Of a DNA stretch of 34,445 nt, positions 7,285 to 15,537 are shown in pieces. Under the pieces are notes generated by a model. The model did not search any database, was not told the origin of the DNA, and saw only the letters and a program-made list of their open reading frames with translations. A program made the translations under genes and the position numbers. The DNA lies in contig JAQXBM010000053.1 in assembly GCA_029252405.1 (NCBI GenBank), positions 1-34,445 of the forward strand, written 5' to 3'. Within the stretch, counting starts at the first letter, position 1; each line of letters begins with the position of its first letter. This DNA is from Crocinitomicaceae bacterium. Lineage in GTDB: Bacteria > Bacteroidota > Bacteroidia > Flavobacteriales_D > Crocinitomicaceae.

Positions 7285-8729
7285 CCACCATTGATTCCGT
7301 CGTACGGATTTTCAGGATCACGATTTTCGTAGTCAACCAATTTCTTGATAGCGAAAAAGGTCTTATCGATCGTTTCATATTGTCCGTTTGGAGTAGGGCC
7401 GAGGGCAGGACTAGCGACAATGTTCGCCGTTGCATCGATCAACACAAAGTGTGGAAATGCCTCAATTTGATAATTCTTCCAAAGTGAATTTCCAGGAGCA
7501 ATTCCATAGACATCCCATGGGAGCTGTTGTACTTTGTTCAGTGATTCCGTTTCGAGGTTGTCTCCATCGCGATAAATCGTAACAAACTGGATGTAATTAC
7601 CATACTTTTCGTTAGCCGCTTTCAGCAGTTCCAATTCTTTAATACTTTGCTGATTATTCGGATCGATGAAATGCATGTACAAGTATTGATCCTTGAAGCT
7701 GAAAAGTGTTTTCGTTTTAAGACCTTGCTGAGCAAGCACAAAATCGGGAGCTTTAGCACCAGGCACTAATTCCGTCAATCGAGCACGCATGTTTTTTGCA
7801 ATCACTGCATTCGCTTCGAACAAACTGTTGTCAGCTACGCTGTCTAAAATGGTGAGGATATTCGTTTTTGGAAAATCCGATGAATGGTACTCATCCGCCA
7901 AAGCTTTCACCATTACCATTTCTCTTATACGTAGATTAATCAAGGTGTATTCTCTTCCTAAGGCATTCATAATGGCTGAGGGGCTGCTTTTCAAAACTCC
8001 CATGTATACCGCCTGATTCGTTTCATTCGACAAACGAGGAATCATTTTCTGATAGAATCCAGCGATGTAATCCATGTAGGCATCATTCTGATAGTAAACA
8101 GTCGATTGCTTGATGTAAAAATCATGCTTCTCGTAGCGGTTTCGCGCCGCACCCTGTTCGATATTGTCCAAACCGGCAATGGAAAAACGCACGTAGGTTT
8201 TCAAAAACTTAGATGTGTCTTTTGCATATGCTTTTTCGACGTTGGTCTTAAAGGTGTCTAAGCGCTGATTGAATAAAACATTATCGTAACCGCGTAAATG
8301 GAAGTTGTATCCAACGAATCGATCCATCCAGCGTTGGAAACCAAGAATTTTATAGTTGATGTCGGTGCTGTCTAATGATAAGAAACCAATCTCAATGCTG
8401 TTTCCTGTTGGGCGATACGGGTCGAATTTATCCTTTTTAGGAACGAAAATACGGTACTTCGCCTTCGCTTGAACGTACATGTATCCTTTATTGTTCAATC
8501 CTTTGATCGCTACTTTTCGGATAGTAGGATTGGCAAACTTTAATGTGAATGTGCTGTCATCTTCAACTTTAGTACTCGTAATGAGCCGCTCTGTGTTGCT
8601 TAAGTAATCCTCAATTTCATACACTTCAATGTCTTTACCAACATAAGAGGGTGCGATTCCAGAGATTGTCACTGTTTGAGCGACAGTAGAACCAGAGAGC
8701 AGCAAAAAGAAAATGATGAGTCTATTCAT
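7278..8729 (-). CDS. Secreted redoxin-like (TlpA/DUF4369-type) protein without CxxC
   Basis: I start this gene at the ATG at 8729, giving 483 residues, because MNRLIIFFLLLSGSTVAQ is a clean signal peptide; an upstream in-frame start would bury it. The N-terminal part (about 18-110) is beta-rich like the DUF4369 domain that precedes TlpA domains in Bacteroidota. The middle (about 110-320) is helical. The C-terminal part (about 330-470) has the redoxin opening PGAKAPDFVL, the core strand QYLYMHFIDP and later PHFVLIDATANIV with the cis-Pro-like element. The position of the usual WCxxC reads DPNNQQS, so the redox cysteines are absent. It is the last gene of the cluster with coaD, 66 bp after it. 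Family confident, activity as a thiol oxidoreductase unlikely. Confidence 0.8.
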   Translation of the reverse strand: MNRLIIFFLLLSGSTVAQTVTISGIAPSYVGKDIEVYEIEDYLSNTERLITSTKVEDDSTFTLKFANPTIRKVAIKGLNNKGYMYVQAKAKYRIFVPKKDKFDPYRPTGNSIEIGFLSLDSTDINYKILGFQRWMDRFVGYNFHLRGYDNVLFNQRLDTFKTNVEKAYAKDTSKFLKTYVRFSIAGLDNIEQGAARNRYEKHDFYIKQSTVYYQNDAYMDYIAGFYQKMIPRLSNETNQAVYMGVLKSSPSAIMNALGREYTLINLRIREMVMVKALADEYHSSDFPKTNILTILDSVADNSLFEANAVIAKNMRARLTELVPGAKAPDFVLAQQGLKTKTLFSFKDQYLYMHFIDPNNQQSIKELELLKAANEKYGNYIQFVTIYRDGDNLETESLNKVQQLPWDVYGIAPGNSLWKNYQIEAFPHFVLIDATANIVASPALGPTPNGQYETIDKTFFAIKKLVDYENRDPENPYDGINGGQ

Positions 8730-8795
8730 ACTAATGGAATTTATGAGGACGCTTTCACGTCGATACTTGAACAATTACATTTATTGTACCAATAA

Positions 8796-9257
8796 TTAAA
8801 CGAGAAGATGCGGGTTCGTTACAAATGCATCGATGCTTCCATTGCTTTTGTAAATTTCACGAACGATGGATGAGCTAATGGCGCTGTGTTTCTGATCCGT
8901 CAGAAGGAAAACAGTTTCAATTCCTGCAATATCGAAGTTCATCTGAGCAATTGGCTTTTCGTATTGAAAGTCATTAGAATCTCTAAGCCCTCGAACGATG
9001 TGACTTGCGCCAACTTCTTTGCAGAAATCAACGGTTAATTTTTTCTCGAATGATTGCACTTCTACGCGGTCGTCACCTTTAAAGATCTCGTTGATGTGAA
9101 GCATGCGCTTTTCAAGTGCAAACAAGTACTTTTTGGAAGTATTCACGCCAACGGCAATGATGACTTTATCAAACACGCCTAAGCTTTTGCGAATTACCGC
9201 TTCATGACCTTTTGTAAATGGATCAAACGATCCCGGGAAAACTCCAATCTTACTCAT
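8796..9257 (-). CDS. coaD: Pantetheine-phosphate adenylyltransferase
   Basis: This enzyme of coenzyme A synthesis transfers AMP from ATP to 4'-phosphopantetheine, giving dephospho-CoA. The 153-residue length is normal. The nucleotidyltransferase motif reads GSFDPFTKGH (9-18, T-x-G-H at 15-18), VRGLRDSNDFQYE (88-100) forms the conserved pantetheine/hexamer region, and ISSSIVRE (127-134) is the second nucleotide-binding motif. The start overlaps the end of rsmD by 8 bp, so translation is probably coupled. The order DUF3822-rsmD-coaD is a familiar one in Bacteroidota. Confidence 0.98.
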   Translation of the reverse strand: MSKIGVFPGSFDPFTKGHEAVIRKSLGVFDKVIIAVGVNTSKKYLFALEKRMLHINEIFKGDDRVEVQSFEKKLTVDFCKEVGASHIVRGLRDSNDFQYEKPIAQMNFDIAGIETVFLLTDQKHSAISSSIVREIYKSNGSIDAFVTNPHLLV

Positions 9258-9801
9258 CCTCTTCGTCTATTTGAAAAAAACTAAAATGTACGTTTCCATA
9301 TATACGAGAAAAATCAAAATGGGTTATATCACTCAAATCCGTTTGTTTCCCGTGCTCAATGATGAGTAAACCGTCTTCTTCCAACAGTTCGCGTTCAAAA
9401 ACGATTTCTGCAATTCTCGCGTGATGTGCATACTCGTAAGGCGGATCAGCAAAGATCAAATCAAACTTTTGATTCGTTTTCTCCAGAAACTTCAGCATTT
9501 CCGACTTGTAGACGAGCAAATCGTCTTTACAATCGAAGCGATCTGCCATTCCTTGAATGTGTCGCACACAGTTGTAATTCTGATCGACAGCGACCACGGT
9601 TCCGGCTTCGCGCGATAAAAACTCAATCGAAATACTCCCTGTTCCAGCACAGAGATCGAGAATTTTCAAATCATCCATCACCATTTTGTGGGCAAGAACA
9701 TTGAACAATCCTTCTTTGGCGAAGTCTGTTGTTGGTCGAGAAGGGAACTTTTTGGGAATACCGTACTTTCGGGTCTTGTACTTTCCTCGGATTATACGCA
9801 C
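9250..9801 (-). CDS. rsmD: 16S rRNA (guanine(966)-N2)-methyltransferase
   Basis: This is a SAM-dependent methyltransferase acting on G966 (E. coli numbering) of 16S rRNA in the assembled small subunit. Family marks are the N-terminal MRIIRGKYKTRK, RPTTDFAKEGLFN (22-34), the SAM-binding loop DLCAGTGSISIE (49-60), and the catalytic DPPY (119-122). The 183-residue length is typical. The start codon is GTG at 9801, chosen because it begins the conserved R-I-I-x-G segment directly. It overlaps the DUF3822 gene by 10 bp and coaD by 8 bp, forming a tightly coupled set. Confidence 0.96.
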   Translation of the reverse strand: MRIIRGKYKTRKYGIPKKFPSRPTTDFAKEGLFNVLAHKMVMDDLKILDLCAGTGSISIEFLSREAGTVVAVDQNYNCVRHIQGMADRFDCKDDLLVYKSEMLKFLEKTNQKFDLIFADPPYEYAHHARIAEIVFERELLEEDGLLIIEHGKQTDLSDITHFDFSRIYGNVHFSFFQIDEEDE

Positions 9802-10553
9802 AGTTGTTGAGCTTTAGGGATGAAATCTGCTGCTAAGGTAACGTTAAATCCAGAGAGGTCCTTGATTTTCTCTAATCCCGATTTGATTTCATTCAGATGT
9901 TCTTCTGTCTGACCATTTCCTGCAACAAGCTCAATCGATCCTTTTTCCTCAGTGAATTCTTTCTGTTGAAGGGCGAAAACCAAGTGGTAAATAACATCTT
10001 CCACCGATTGTGAATCGAAGAAAGAGTAGAACTGCACCTGATTGTGTTTGATCATCGACAAGTAAAAATAACCTTCACTGATAATCAATGTCACTTTTAG
10101 GTAGAACGCATTGTTGTCTAACGCACTTCTGAGAGCATGAGTTCCCAAGTGCTGAAGAATAATTCGCGGATACTTAATGATAAAAAATGATTTGATCCAC
10201 GTTGGAATTTCAAAGACATTCACCACACCAGCTTCCCAAATTCGATTGTAATCGATTTCAGTTTTGTTGATGTTATCACCAAAACACAATTGAAAAATAG
10301 ACTGAGCATCCGACTCAGTGAAGATTGCATTCGGAACAAGCGTCGATTTGTCTGAACTCCAAGCTAGAGTTACTTCATCAAATTCTTGAGAAAGAAAGGC
10401 AGTATTTGAAACTGTTTCCTTTAAGATGTCTTTGACAGATTCAGCATTGAATGCATGAAAAATGACGAATTCCTCTTGATCGATACGAGAGTCGCGTAAA
10501 TAAACGAATGACGCACCTTGGCGCGAAACAGTTATCGCTAGGTGTTTCTTCAT
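9792..10553 (-). CDS. DUF3822 family protein
   Basis: This 253-residue cytoplasmic protein belongs, by sequence style and position next to rsmD and coaD, to the DUF3822 family of Bacteroidota. Visible features are the N-terminal HLAITVSRQGASFVYLRDS and the central IPTWIKSFFIIKYPRIILQH. Strands such as VTLIISEGYFYLSMIKHNQV and QFYSFFDSQSVEDVIYHLVF suggest an actin/ASKHA-like (FtsA/PilM-like) fold, which is my inference. No signal peptide or membrane segment is seen. It starts 1 bp after the membrane protein gene ends and overlaps rsmD by 10 bp. The molecular function is unknown. Confidence 0.88.
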   Translation of the reverse strand: MKKHLAITVSRQGASFVYLRDSRIDQEEFVIFHAFNAESVKDILKETVSNTAFLSQEFDEVTLAWSSDKSTLVPNAIFTESDAQSIFQLCFGDNINKTEIDYNRIWEAGVVNVFEIPTWIKSFFIIKYPRIILQHLGTHALRSALDNNAFYLKVTLIISEGYFYLSMIKHNQVQFYSFFDSQSVEDVIYHLVFALQQKEFTEEKGSIELVAGNGQTEEHLNEIKSGLEKIKDLSGFNVTLAADFIPKAQQLCV

Positions 10554-10554
10554 C

Positions 10555-11442
10555 CTATTCGTTCTCCCAAGAACCGCCTAGTTCGTTAGGTGATGTTAAC
10601 GATCCGAAGTACATTTTTTTGTTGATGAACGGAAGCGTTCCACTCACTTTGATAGCTGGTGCGAACGTGCTATCAGAAGCCATCAATGAATCGTTCGCTT
10701 CAAGAAGCCATACTTCTTTTCCTTTCGTCATTGGGATGTATCTCAACGAATCTGGGTAGAATGTTCCAACTCCACTCAACTTACGAGCTTCGAGGTAAGA
10801 ACGACTTTGGAATTTCGTCTTGTACAAACTCACCTGAGTTGTATCACGTCTGAAACCTGCGTAATCCGCTTTATTCGGGTTTTCCACCCATTTTGACAGC
10901 AAGTAAGCTTCCACGTCTGACATGTTGTTATCCAAAGGACGGTTGTCATTGTAAAGGAATTTACTTTCCTCTCTTTTCATTGGTCGAGAAGGAGCACTTC
11001 CCTCAGAGAAAACGTAATCAACAGTTCCATTCATTACGAAATCTGTTACTTCGTCCCATGATGAAGCGTAAACTCCATTTTTCTCTTGGTATTCTTTTTG
11101 GATGTAAATTACGTCCTCAAGATTTTGTTTCGCCGTTTTTTCAAGTAAGCCATTTCTTTCTTGAGTAGCGATCTCATCACTTACTTGAGTCCAAGAAATT
11201 GATAACATAACAATACCTGCAGCTCCCGCGAGAACTCCAAAAATCACCAAGAAAAGTGTTTTCATTTTTCCCGAACTGTACAATAGGCTTAATCCTCCTG
11301 CTACGAACATGAGCACCGAAGAAAGCATAAACATCGCACCTTGATCTTTTGTAACCCCAACAATAAGGAGCGCAATACCAAGGATTAATAACAATACAGG
11401 AACGGAGTACTTCTTAAAAAGAACTGAAAAATTGTTTGTCAT
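10555..11442 (-). CDS. Three-helix membrane protein with soluble C-terminal domain, unknown
   Basis: I place the start at the ATG at 11442 (295 residues), because AAAGAGAT precedes it and a -7 box at 11470-11477 would put the transcript start inside any longer version. Three membrane segments lie at about 13-30, 36-55 and 61-82. The rest is a soluble domain that begins with a helix of the form LEDVIYIQKEYQEKNGVYAS followed by SWDEVTDFVMNGTVDYVF. That arrangement resembles the short helical stretch before a beta domain in pilin-like or Bacteroidota DUF proteins, though no prepilin site is present. It heads the cluster with DUF3822, rsmD and coaD. I do not recognise its family. Confidence 0.75.
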   Translation of the reverse strand: MTNNFSVLFKKYSVPVLLLILGIALLIVGVTKDQGAMFMLSSVLMFVAGGLSLLYSSGKMKTLFLVIFGVLAGAAGIVMLSISWTQVSDEIATQERNGLLEKTAKQNLEDVIYIQKEYQEKNGVYASSWDEVTDFVMNGTVDYVFSEGSAPSRPMKREESKFLYNDNRPLDNNMSDVEAYLLSKWVENPNKADYAGFRRDTTQVSLYKTKFQSRSYLEARKLSGVGTFYPDSLRYIPMTKGKEVWLLEANDSLMASDSTFAPAIKVSGTLPFINKKMYFGSLTSPNELGGSWENE

Positions 11443-11469
11443 GATTATCTCTTTACTTTTATAGTGTAA

Positions 11470-11477
11470 CAAATCTA
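11470..11477 (-). promoter_or_regulatory. Candidate -7 box of the DUF3822-rsmD-coaD cluster
   Basis: The minus strand reads TAGATTTG, matching TAnnTTTG. It lies 27 bases before the ATG at 11442, leaving a short leader. A clear -33 TTG is not seen. Its position helps decide the start of the first gene. Confidence 0.45.
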
Positions 11478-11573
11478 CAATTTTTTCAATTCTACTGACG
11501 GTCATACAGTACTTTTTTTTAACCGTTCAGTCAACGATTGAACCAATTGAATTTAGCGAGGCAATTGAATCGA

Positions 11574-13010
11574 ATGAATCAGCCAAAATCAACGTTTTAC
11601 ACGACTGTACTAGAGTATTTCAATCTTGAGCCCAATGAGGGACAACAGGAGCTTTTCGTGGCGTTGGAGAATTTTGCGCGTCAACGCGAAGGAAAACAGT
11701 TGTTTATCTTGAAAGGTTATGCGGGAACGGGGAAGACTTCTGCCTTGGGAGCATTTGTTCAGGCACTCAATCACTATAAAGTAAAGACGAAACTTGTAGC
11801 GCCTACTGGGCGAGCGGCAAAAGTGTTCAGTCATAAGTCGAGTCAAGACGCAATGACGATTCACAAAATGATTTATCGTCGTAAATCAAAAATTGATGCT
11901 TCTTCACCGATTAGTTTGAATGTAAATCTCTTCAAGAACACTGTGTTTATTGTTGATGAAGCCTCGATGATAGGCGATTACACGATGCAAAAAGATGGAT
12001 CCGTTAGTGCGCGGAACCTCTTGGAAGATCTGTTCGAGTTTGTCTACTCTGGAGATGGCTGCAAGCTGATTTTAATGGGAGATGACGGTCAGCTTCCTCC
12101 GGTTGGAAGCGATACTTCGCCAGCATTGAGTGAAAAATACCTGTCTCATCATTATTTCGAATTGAATATTTCTTCGTTTAAACTGAACGAAGTTGTGCGC
12201 CAGGCTCAAGATTCAGAAATCCTGAGAAATGCGACACGCCTGAGAAATACGCAATGGGTCGATTACCCGAAATTCAATATCAAAGAGAAATCTGATTTGT
12301 TTCGCATCACAGGAGCTGAATTACAGGATGAATTGGAATCGAGTTATTCTAATGTAGGGCAGGAGGAAACGATTGTTATCACGCGATCGAACAAAAATGC
12401 CAACGGCTACAACCAGCAGATTCGCGGAAGGATTTTGTGGTACGAAGAAGAATTGTGCTCAGGAGATTCTCTGATGGTGGTGAAAAACAATTACTTCTGG
12501 ATGGGCGACGACAATCGAATGGGATTCATTGCAAATGGAGAAATTGTCCGTGTGAAGCGTATTCTGAAACGAGAAGAATTGTACGGATTTGAGTTTGCGC
12601 GCGTAAGCGTTGAATTTGTCGATTACGTTGATTTGGGCGAAATAGAATTGATCATTCATACTGAATCACTTACGTCCGAAGGTCCTGCTTTGACACGCGA
12701 TAGAATGAAAACGCTTTTCTACGAAGTAGAGCGCGATTATGCGCACCTTCGAAATAAAAAGGAACGCTACGAAGCGATTTTAGCCGATCAGTACTTCAAC
12801 GCACTTCAGGTGAAATATGCATACGCAGTGACTTGTCATAAATCGCAAGGTGGACAATGGGCACATGTATACATTGACCAAGGATTCATCAACGATGATA
12901 TTTTAGGACCGGATTACTACCGTTGGTTGTACACAGCCTTAACGCGTGGAACGGAGAAAGTCTTTTTGGTGAATTTTATGGATGAATTCTTCGAGGAAGA
13001 ATTAAATTAA
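11574..13010 (+). CDS. RecD-like superfamily 1 DNA helicase (AAA family ATPase)
   Basis: This 478-residue SF1 helicase has the motifs in order: Walker A GYAGTGKT (48-55, Lys54), motif Ia KLVAPTGRAAK (73-83), Walker B VDEAS (127-131), motif III GDDGQLPPVG (169-178), and near the C-terminus YAVTCHKSQGGQW (418-430 region) and YTALTRGTEKVFLV as motifs V/VI in the UvrD_C_2 domain. This is the layout of RecD/Dda-like 5'-3' helicases without the RecBC partners. The start is the ATG at 11574; a TTG 36 bases upstream is in frame but less likely. It diverges from the coaD cluster. It probably acts in DNA repair or replication-fork processing. Specific partners cannot be inferred. Confidence 0.93.
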   Translation: MNQPKSTFYTTVLEYFNLEPNEGQQELFVALENFARQREGKQLFILKGYAGTGKTSALGAFVQALNHYKVKTKLVAPTGRAAKVFSHKSSQDAMTIHKMIYRRKSKIDASSPISLNVNLFKNTVFIVDEASMIGDYTMQKDGSVSARNLLEDLFEFVYSGDGCKLILMGDDGQLPPVGSDTSPALSEKYLSHHYFELNISSFKLNEVVRQAQDSEILRNATRLRNTQWVDYPKFNIKEKSDLFRITGAELQDELESSYSNVGQEETIVITRSNKNANGYNQQIRGRILWYEEELCSGDSLMVVKNNYFWMGDDNRMGFIANGEIVRVKRILKREELYGFEFARVSVEFVDYVDLGEIELIIHTESLTSEGPALTRDRMKTLFYEVERDYAHLRNKKERYEAILADQYFNALQVKYAYAVTCHKSQGGQWAHVYIDQGFINDDILGPDYYRWLYTALTRGTEKVFLVNFMDEFFEEELN

Positions 13011-13210
13011 GAATGCAGAATTTTTGAATTAAGAATTGGATCTCGTCATTAACTAAAGTCTAATTCCAATTGTTCCTCGAAATCTCAAAGCTATATCAAC
13101 CGAAGTGGATACGACACATTCTTAATTCAATCTTTCAATAGTTGAATCATTCAATAGAACTACCGATGTAATCAACCGAAGCAAACACGCACAATTCTAC
13201 ATTCTTAATT
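13005..13210. repeat. Intergenic inverted repeat between convergent genes
   Basis: AATTAAGAATGCAGAATT (13005-13022) and AATTCTACATTCTTAATT (13193-13210) are complementary at 17 of 18 positions and close the whole intergenic region. A second, perfect 11 bp pair, GAATTAAGAAT (13026-13036) and ATTCTTAATTC (13118-13128), is nested inside. A direct repeat ATCAACCGAAG also occurs twice inside (about 13095 and 13170). The stop codon of the helicase gene lies inside the left arm and part of the stop codon of the CAP gene inside the right arm. AT-rich AATTAAGAAT-type repeats are often seen between genes of this phylum. A role as a two-way transcript end is possible. Confidence 0.6.
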
Positions 13211-14201
13211 AGAAAGCTGAACAAAACACCCAGTAGTATCCAAAAATCGAATCTGGATCATAAAATACGCCCAATCCAACTTTTTTACTCGATTCGTTGA
13301 ACATGTTTTCGTAATGACCTTTACTGTTGTACCATTGCATGTAGGTATCGTCAGGTGATTCATTTCCCGCAGCGATATTTTCAGAATTCACAAATGATTT
13401 CGAATAGAATTTCTTGATTCGATCAAACGTACCGCCAACCTTTTCCAGTTTCTCTCCTTTTCGATCATGACTGGCGTGGTCAAAGTAATTTTGCGTTGCT
13501 AAATCGTAGGCGTGGTAACGAGCGGCATTGGCCAAATCTTCATCCCATTCGAGCTCAGACATTCCTTTTTCAACGCGTGCCTTATTGATGATTTTGAGCA
13601 ACTCTTTTTCGTTTTGAGGACTCGCTGACATAACGATTTCCGTTCCAGATGGCATTCCGAAAAATTCTTTGTTAGAGTTTGCATCAACCTTGACAGGTGC
13701 AGCATTTAATCTGACCGCTTCCGTCTCCGAAGTTGTTTCAACAAGCGCGATATCGTTCAGTTTTATTTCAACAGTTTTATCCAATTTTTGAAGCTTCGCG
13801 ATTAGGGCAGAGCTGTACTTTTCCTCGTTTTCTTCTTCTAGTTTGTCCGCAATAAGGTATGCACGTTCAGTCAGCGTTTCTGTGTAATCATCCCAATTGA
13901 CGTTGGATGCAATGGTTCCATCATCTTTTTCTTCGAAAGTAATCGCATGGCTGACCGCTCGTTTCAAGTTGCGGTATTTCCCACTTGTTGATCGCGATTT
14001 GTCCGCGCGCTCATTGTAAATGATACTCGAAAAGTAATACGCAGAAGCATTTTCTGGAAACAATTTGATGTATCGCTTTGCCACTTCAAGGCACTTCTTT
14101 TGGTCTTTATCGTTTAGCTTTTCTAGTCTGTTGAACAAGAGGTCGCCTGAGAATGCTGAGAACGGCAAAACAAGCAAGAGGATGATGATTGCATTTTTCA
14201 T
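13209..14201 (-). CDS. Secreted CAP-domain (SCP/PR-1) protein
   Basis: This 330-residue protein has a signal peptide (MKNAIIILLLVLPFSAFS). Residues 20-140 are helical and resemble one or two TPR-like pairs (KKCLEVAKRYIKLFPENASA). A linker (about 145-195) leads to a C-terminal CAP/SCP domain at 197-330. CAP marks are NKARVEKGMSELEWDEDLA (206-224), ARYHAYDLA (His230), NYFDHAS, SENIAAG (Glu274), GHYENMF (His296) and the last strand YYWVFCSAF. The His/Glu cleft residues expected of CAP proteins are in place. Bacterial CAP proteins are extracytoplasmic with largely unknown activity; peptidase, lipid-binding and adhesion roles are discussed. It is convergent with the helicase gene. Confidence 0.92.
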   Translation of the reverse strand: MKNAIIILLLVLPFSAFSGDLLFNRLEKLNDKDQKKCLEVAKRYIKLFPENASAYYFSSIIYNERADKSRSTSGKYRNLKRAVSHAITFEEKDDGTIASNVNWDDYTETLTERAYLIADKLEEENEEKYSSALIAKLQKLDKTVEIKLNDIALVETTSETEAVRLNAAPVKVDANSNKEFFGMPSGTEIVMSASPQNEKELLKIINKARVEKGMSELEWDEDLANAARYHAYDLATQNYFDHASHDRKGEKLEKVGGTFDRIKKFYSKSFVNSENIAAGNESPDDTYMQWYNSKGHYENMFNESSKKVGLGVFYDPDSIFGYYWVFCSAF

Positions 14202-14225
14202 TGTGGAGAGATTTAATGAATACTA

Positions 14226-14250
14226 CTATGTATACATAATATCACCTCCT
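14226..14250 (-). promoter_or_regulatory. Perfect Shine-Dalgarno sequence before a three-codon frame, plus palindrome
   Basis: The minus strand reads AGGAGGTGAT (14250-14241), then ATT, then ATG TAT ACA TAG (14237-14226). The spacing from GGAGG to ATG is 7 bases, ideal for initiation, but the frame encodes only Met-Tyr-Thr. The start overlaps a perfect 12 bp palindrome TATGTATACATA (14227-14238). It lies in the leader of the CAP gene, about 25 bases before its ATG at 14201. Strong Shine-Dalgarno sequences are rare in Bacteroidota, so this may be a leader-peptide or regulatory site, or chance. Confidence 0.35.
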
Positions 14251-14343
14251 AAAATTGGTTACGCGTTTTTATTGAAAATTTCAACTGATGCATCATTTTG
14301 TTCGTATTGATAGAACCTTAACCCAATGAACTTTAATTTCTGT

Positions 14344-15537
14344 ATGAAATATTTATCGTTAATTATCTTTTCATTTGTAGTATATGCAGTTACTGCACAA
14401 GAATCATCGACGAAAGTGATTTTACGAGATCAGCTTGCACCAAACTATAAAATTGTTTTCACGAGTGGTTTGGGTGTTTCAACGCAAAGGGCTCGTTCCG
14501 GTAAATGGAACGGAGAATGGTACGTTCCAGAGATTTCATATTCTTACGATTTGAGCGTATCTCGAAGATTGAAAAATCACTTTTGGATTGGAGCGGGGGT
14601 TTCGTACGATTACTATCGTTTTAGATCGAAGGTTTTTGTTCATTCAGAGACAGGTGTTTCTTATTCTCAAGGGCCCAATGGTTTGTTTCCGAACACTTAT
14701 TCATTTACTGATGGTTTTGAACGCTATTCCGACCGGGTAAATGCGTATGTTTCGGTTCCGATAAATGTAGAATACTCTTCAAAGAATAAAATTGGAATGT
14801 ATGCAAAGATGGGAATGCGCTTGTCATTTCCTGTACAGAACGATTTCAATAACAGAAAAGCAGAGACAAATATCTGGATAAATGTTTCGGACCCAGTTCA
14901 TCAAATTGGAGATTTTTCAACGATGACGCTTTTTGGAAATTATTCCTTTGGGCTGCAAATTAAATCAAGTACGACGATTGGAACTTTCGGATTGTCTTAT
15001 TCACATAGGATAGTAGGATCAGAAAAGGGAAGTCCGGTGGCCCTGCGCTTTGATGTCGGAATTCAAACTCAACTTTCCAAAGGAGTTAACAGCCGAGAAA
15101 GCATAAAGTCAGATGTTATTCCAAGGAAACGCCGCGAATACGTTTATTTGGAAATACTTGGCAATAGATTGTTCTATTCCTTGAACTTCGAGCATTCGAT
15201 TATTTCACAAAGAATCTTTCGATGGAACGCTCGTGTGGGCGGTGCAATTCATCAACGCGGACAGGTCAGGGAAAAGTTAGGAATTGTGGGGAGTTCATTT
15301 ATAGTGGGAGAAGAACACGCATTTGAATTCGGATTAAACATGCAATTATACGAAAGAGGGCAATTTGAAAAAGATCTTGCCTTTGCACCAATGTTCGGAT
15401 ATCGTTTTGAACCCAAAGGAAACTTCTTTGGGAGAGTAGTTTATACTCCTGTCGCTTATCAGTCACTACAATACTTATGTTCCTTTATCGGTTGTGCGGA
15501 ACACTGCGGAGCGGTTTCAGTTGGAATGCGTTTCTAA
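14344..15537 (+). CDS. Outer-membrane beta-barrel protein, unknown function
   Basis: This protein is about 397 residues from the ATG at 14344, which gives a standard signal peptide (MKYLSLIIFSFVVYAVTAQ); an ATG 18 bases earlier (14326) is also possible. The mature part is a succession of amphipathic strands with aromatic girdle residues, for example HFWIGAGVSYDYYRF, YVSVPINVEYSSKNKIGMYA, FGNYSFGLQIKSS, FGLSYSHRIVGS and FFGRVVYTPVAYQS. It ends with SVGMRF, so the last residue is Phe, the usual C-terminal signal for BAM-dependent barrels. Three late cysteines (CSFIGCAEHC) lie just before the last strand and may form a disulfide in a loop. It overlaps the convergent neighbour by 4 bp. Ligand unknown. 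Confidence 0.75.
   Translation: MKYLSLIIFSFVVYAVTAQESSTKVILRDQLAPNYKIVFTSGLGVSTQRARSGKWNGEWYVPEISYSYDLSVSRRLKNHFWIGAGVSYDYYRFRSKVFVHSETGVSYSQGPNGLFPNTYSFTDGFERYSDRVNAYVSVPINVEYSSKNKIGMYAKMGMRLSFPVQNDFNNRKAETNIWINVSDPVHQIGDFSTMTLFGNYSFGLQIKSSTTIGTFGLSYSHRIVGSEKGSPVALRFDVGIQTQLSKGVNSRESIKSDVIPRKRREYVYLEILGNRLFYSLNFEHSIISQRIFRWNARVGGAIHQRGQVREKLGIVGSSFIVGEEHAFEFGLNMQLYERGQFEKDLAFAPMFGYRFEPKGNFFGRVVYTPVAYQSLQYLCSFIGCAEHCGAVSVGMRF

Noticed and set aside
8730-8774. Longer start for the redoxin-like gene
   Set aside because: It would place 15 residues ahead of a clean signal peptide.
11538-11573. TTG start for the helicase gene, 36 bp upstream of the ATG
   Set aside because: The added residues are not conserved helicase sequence; the ATG at 11574 is simpler.
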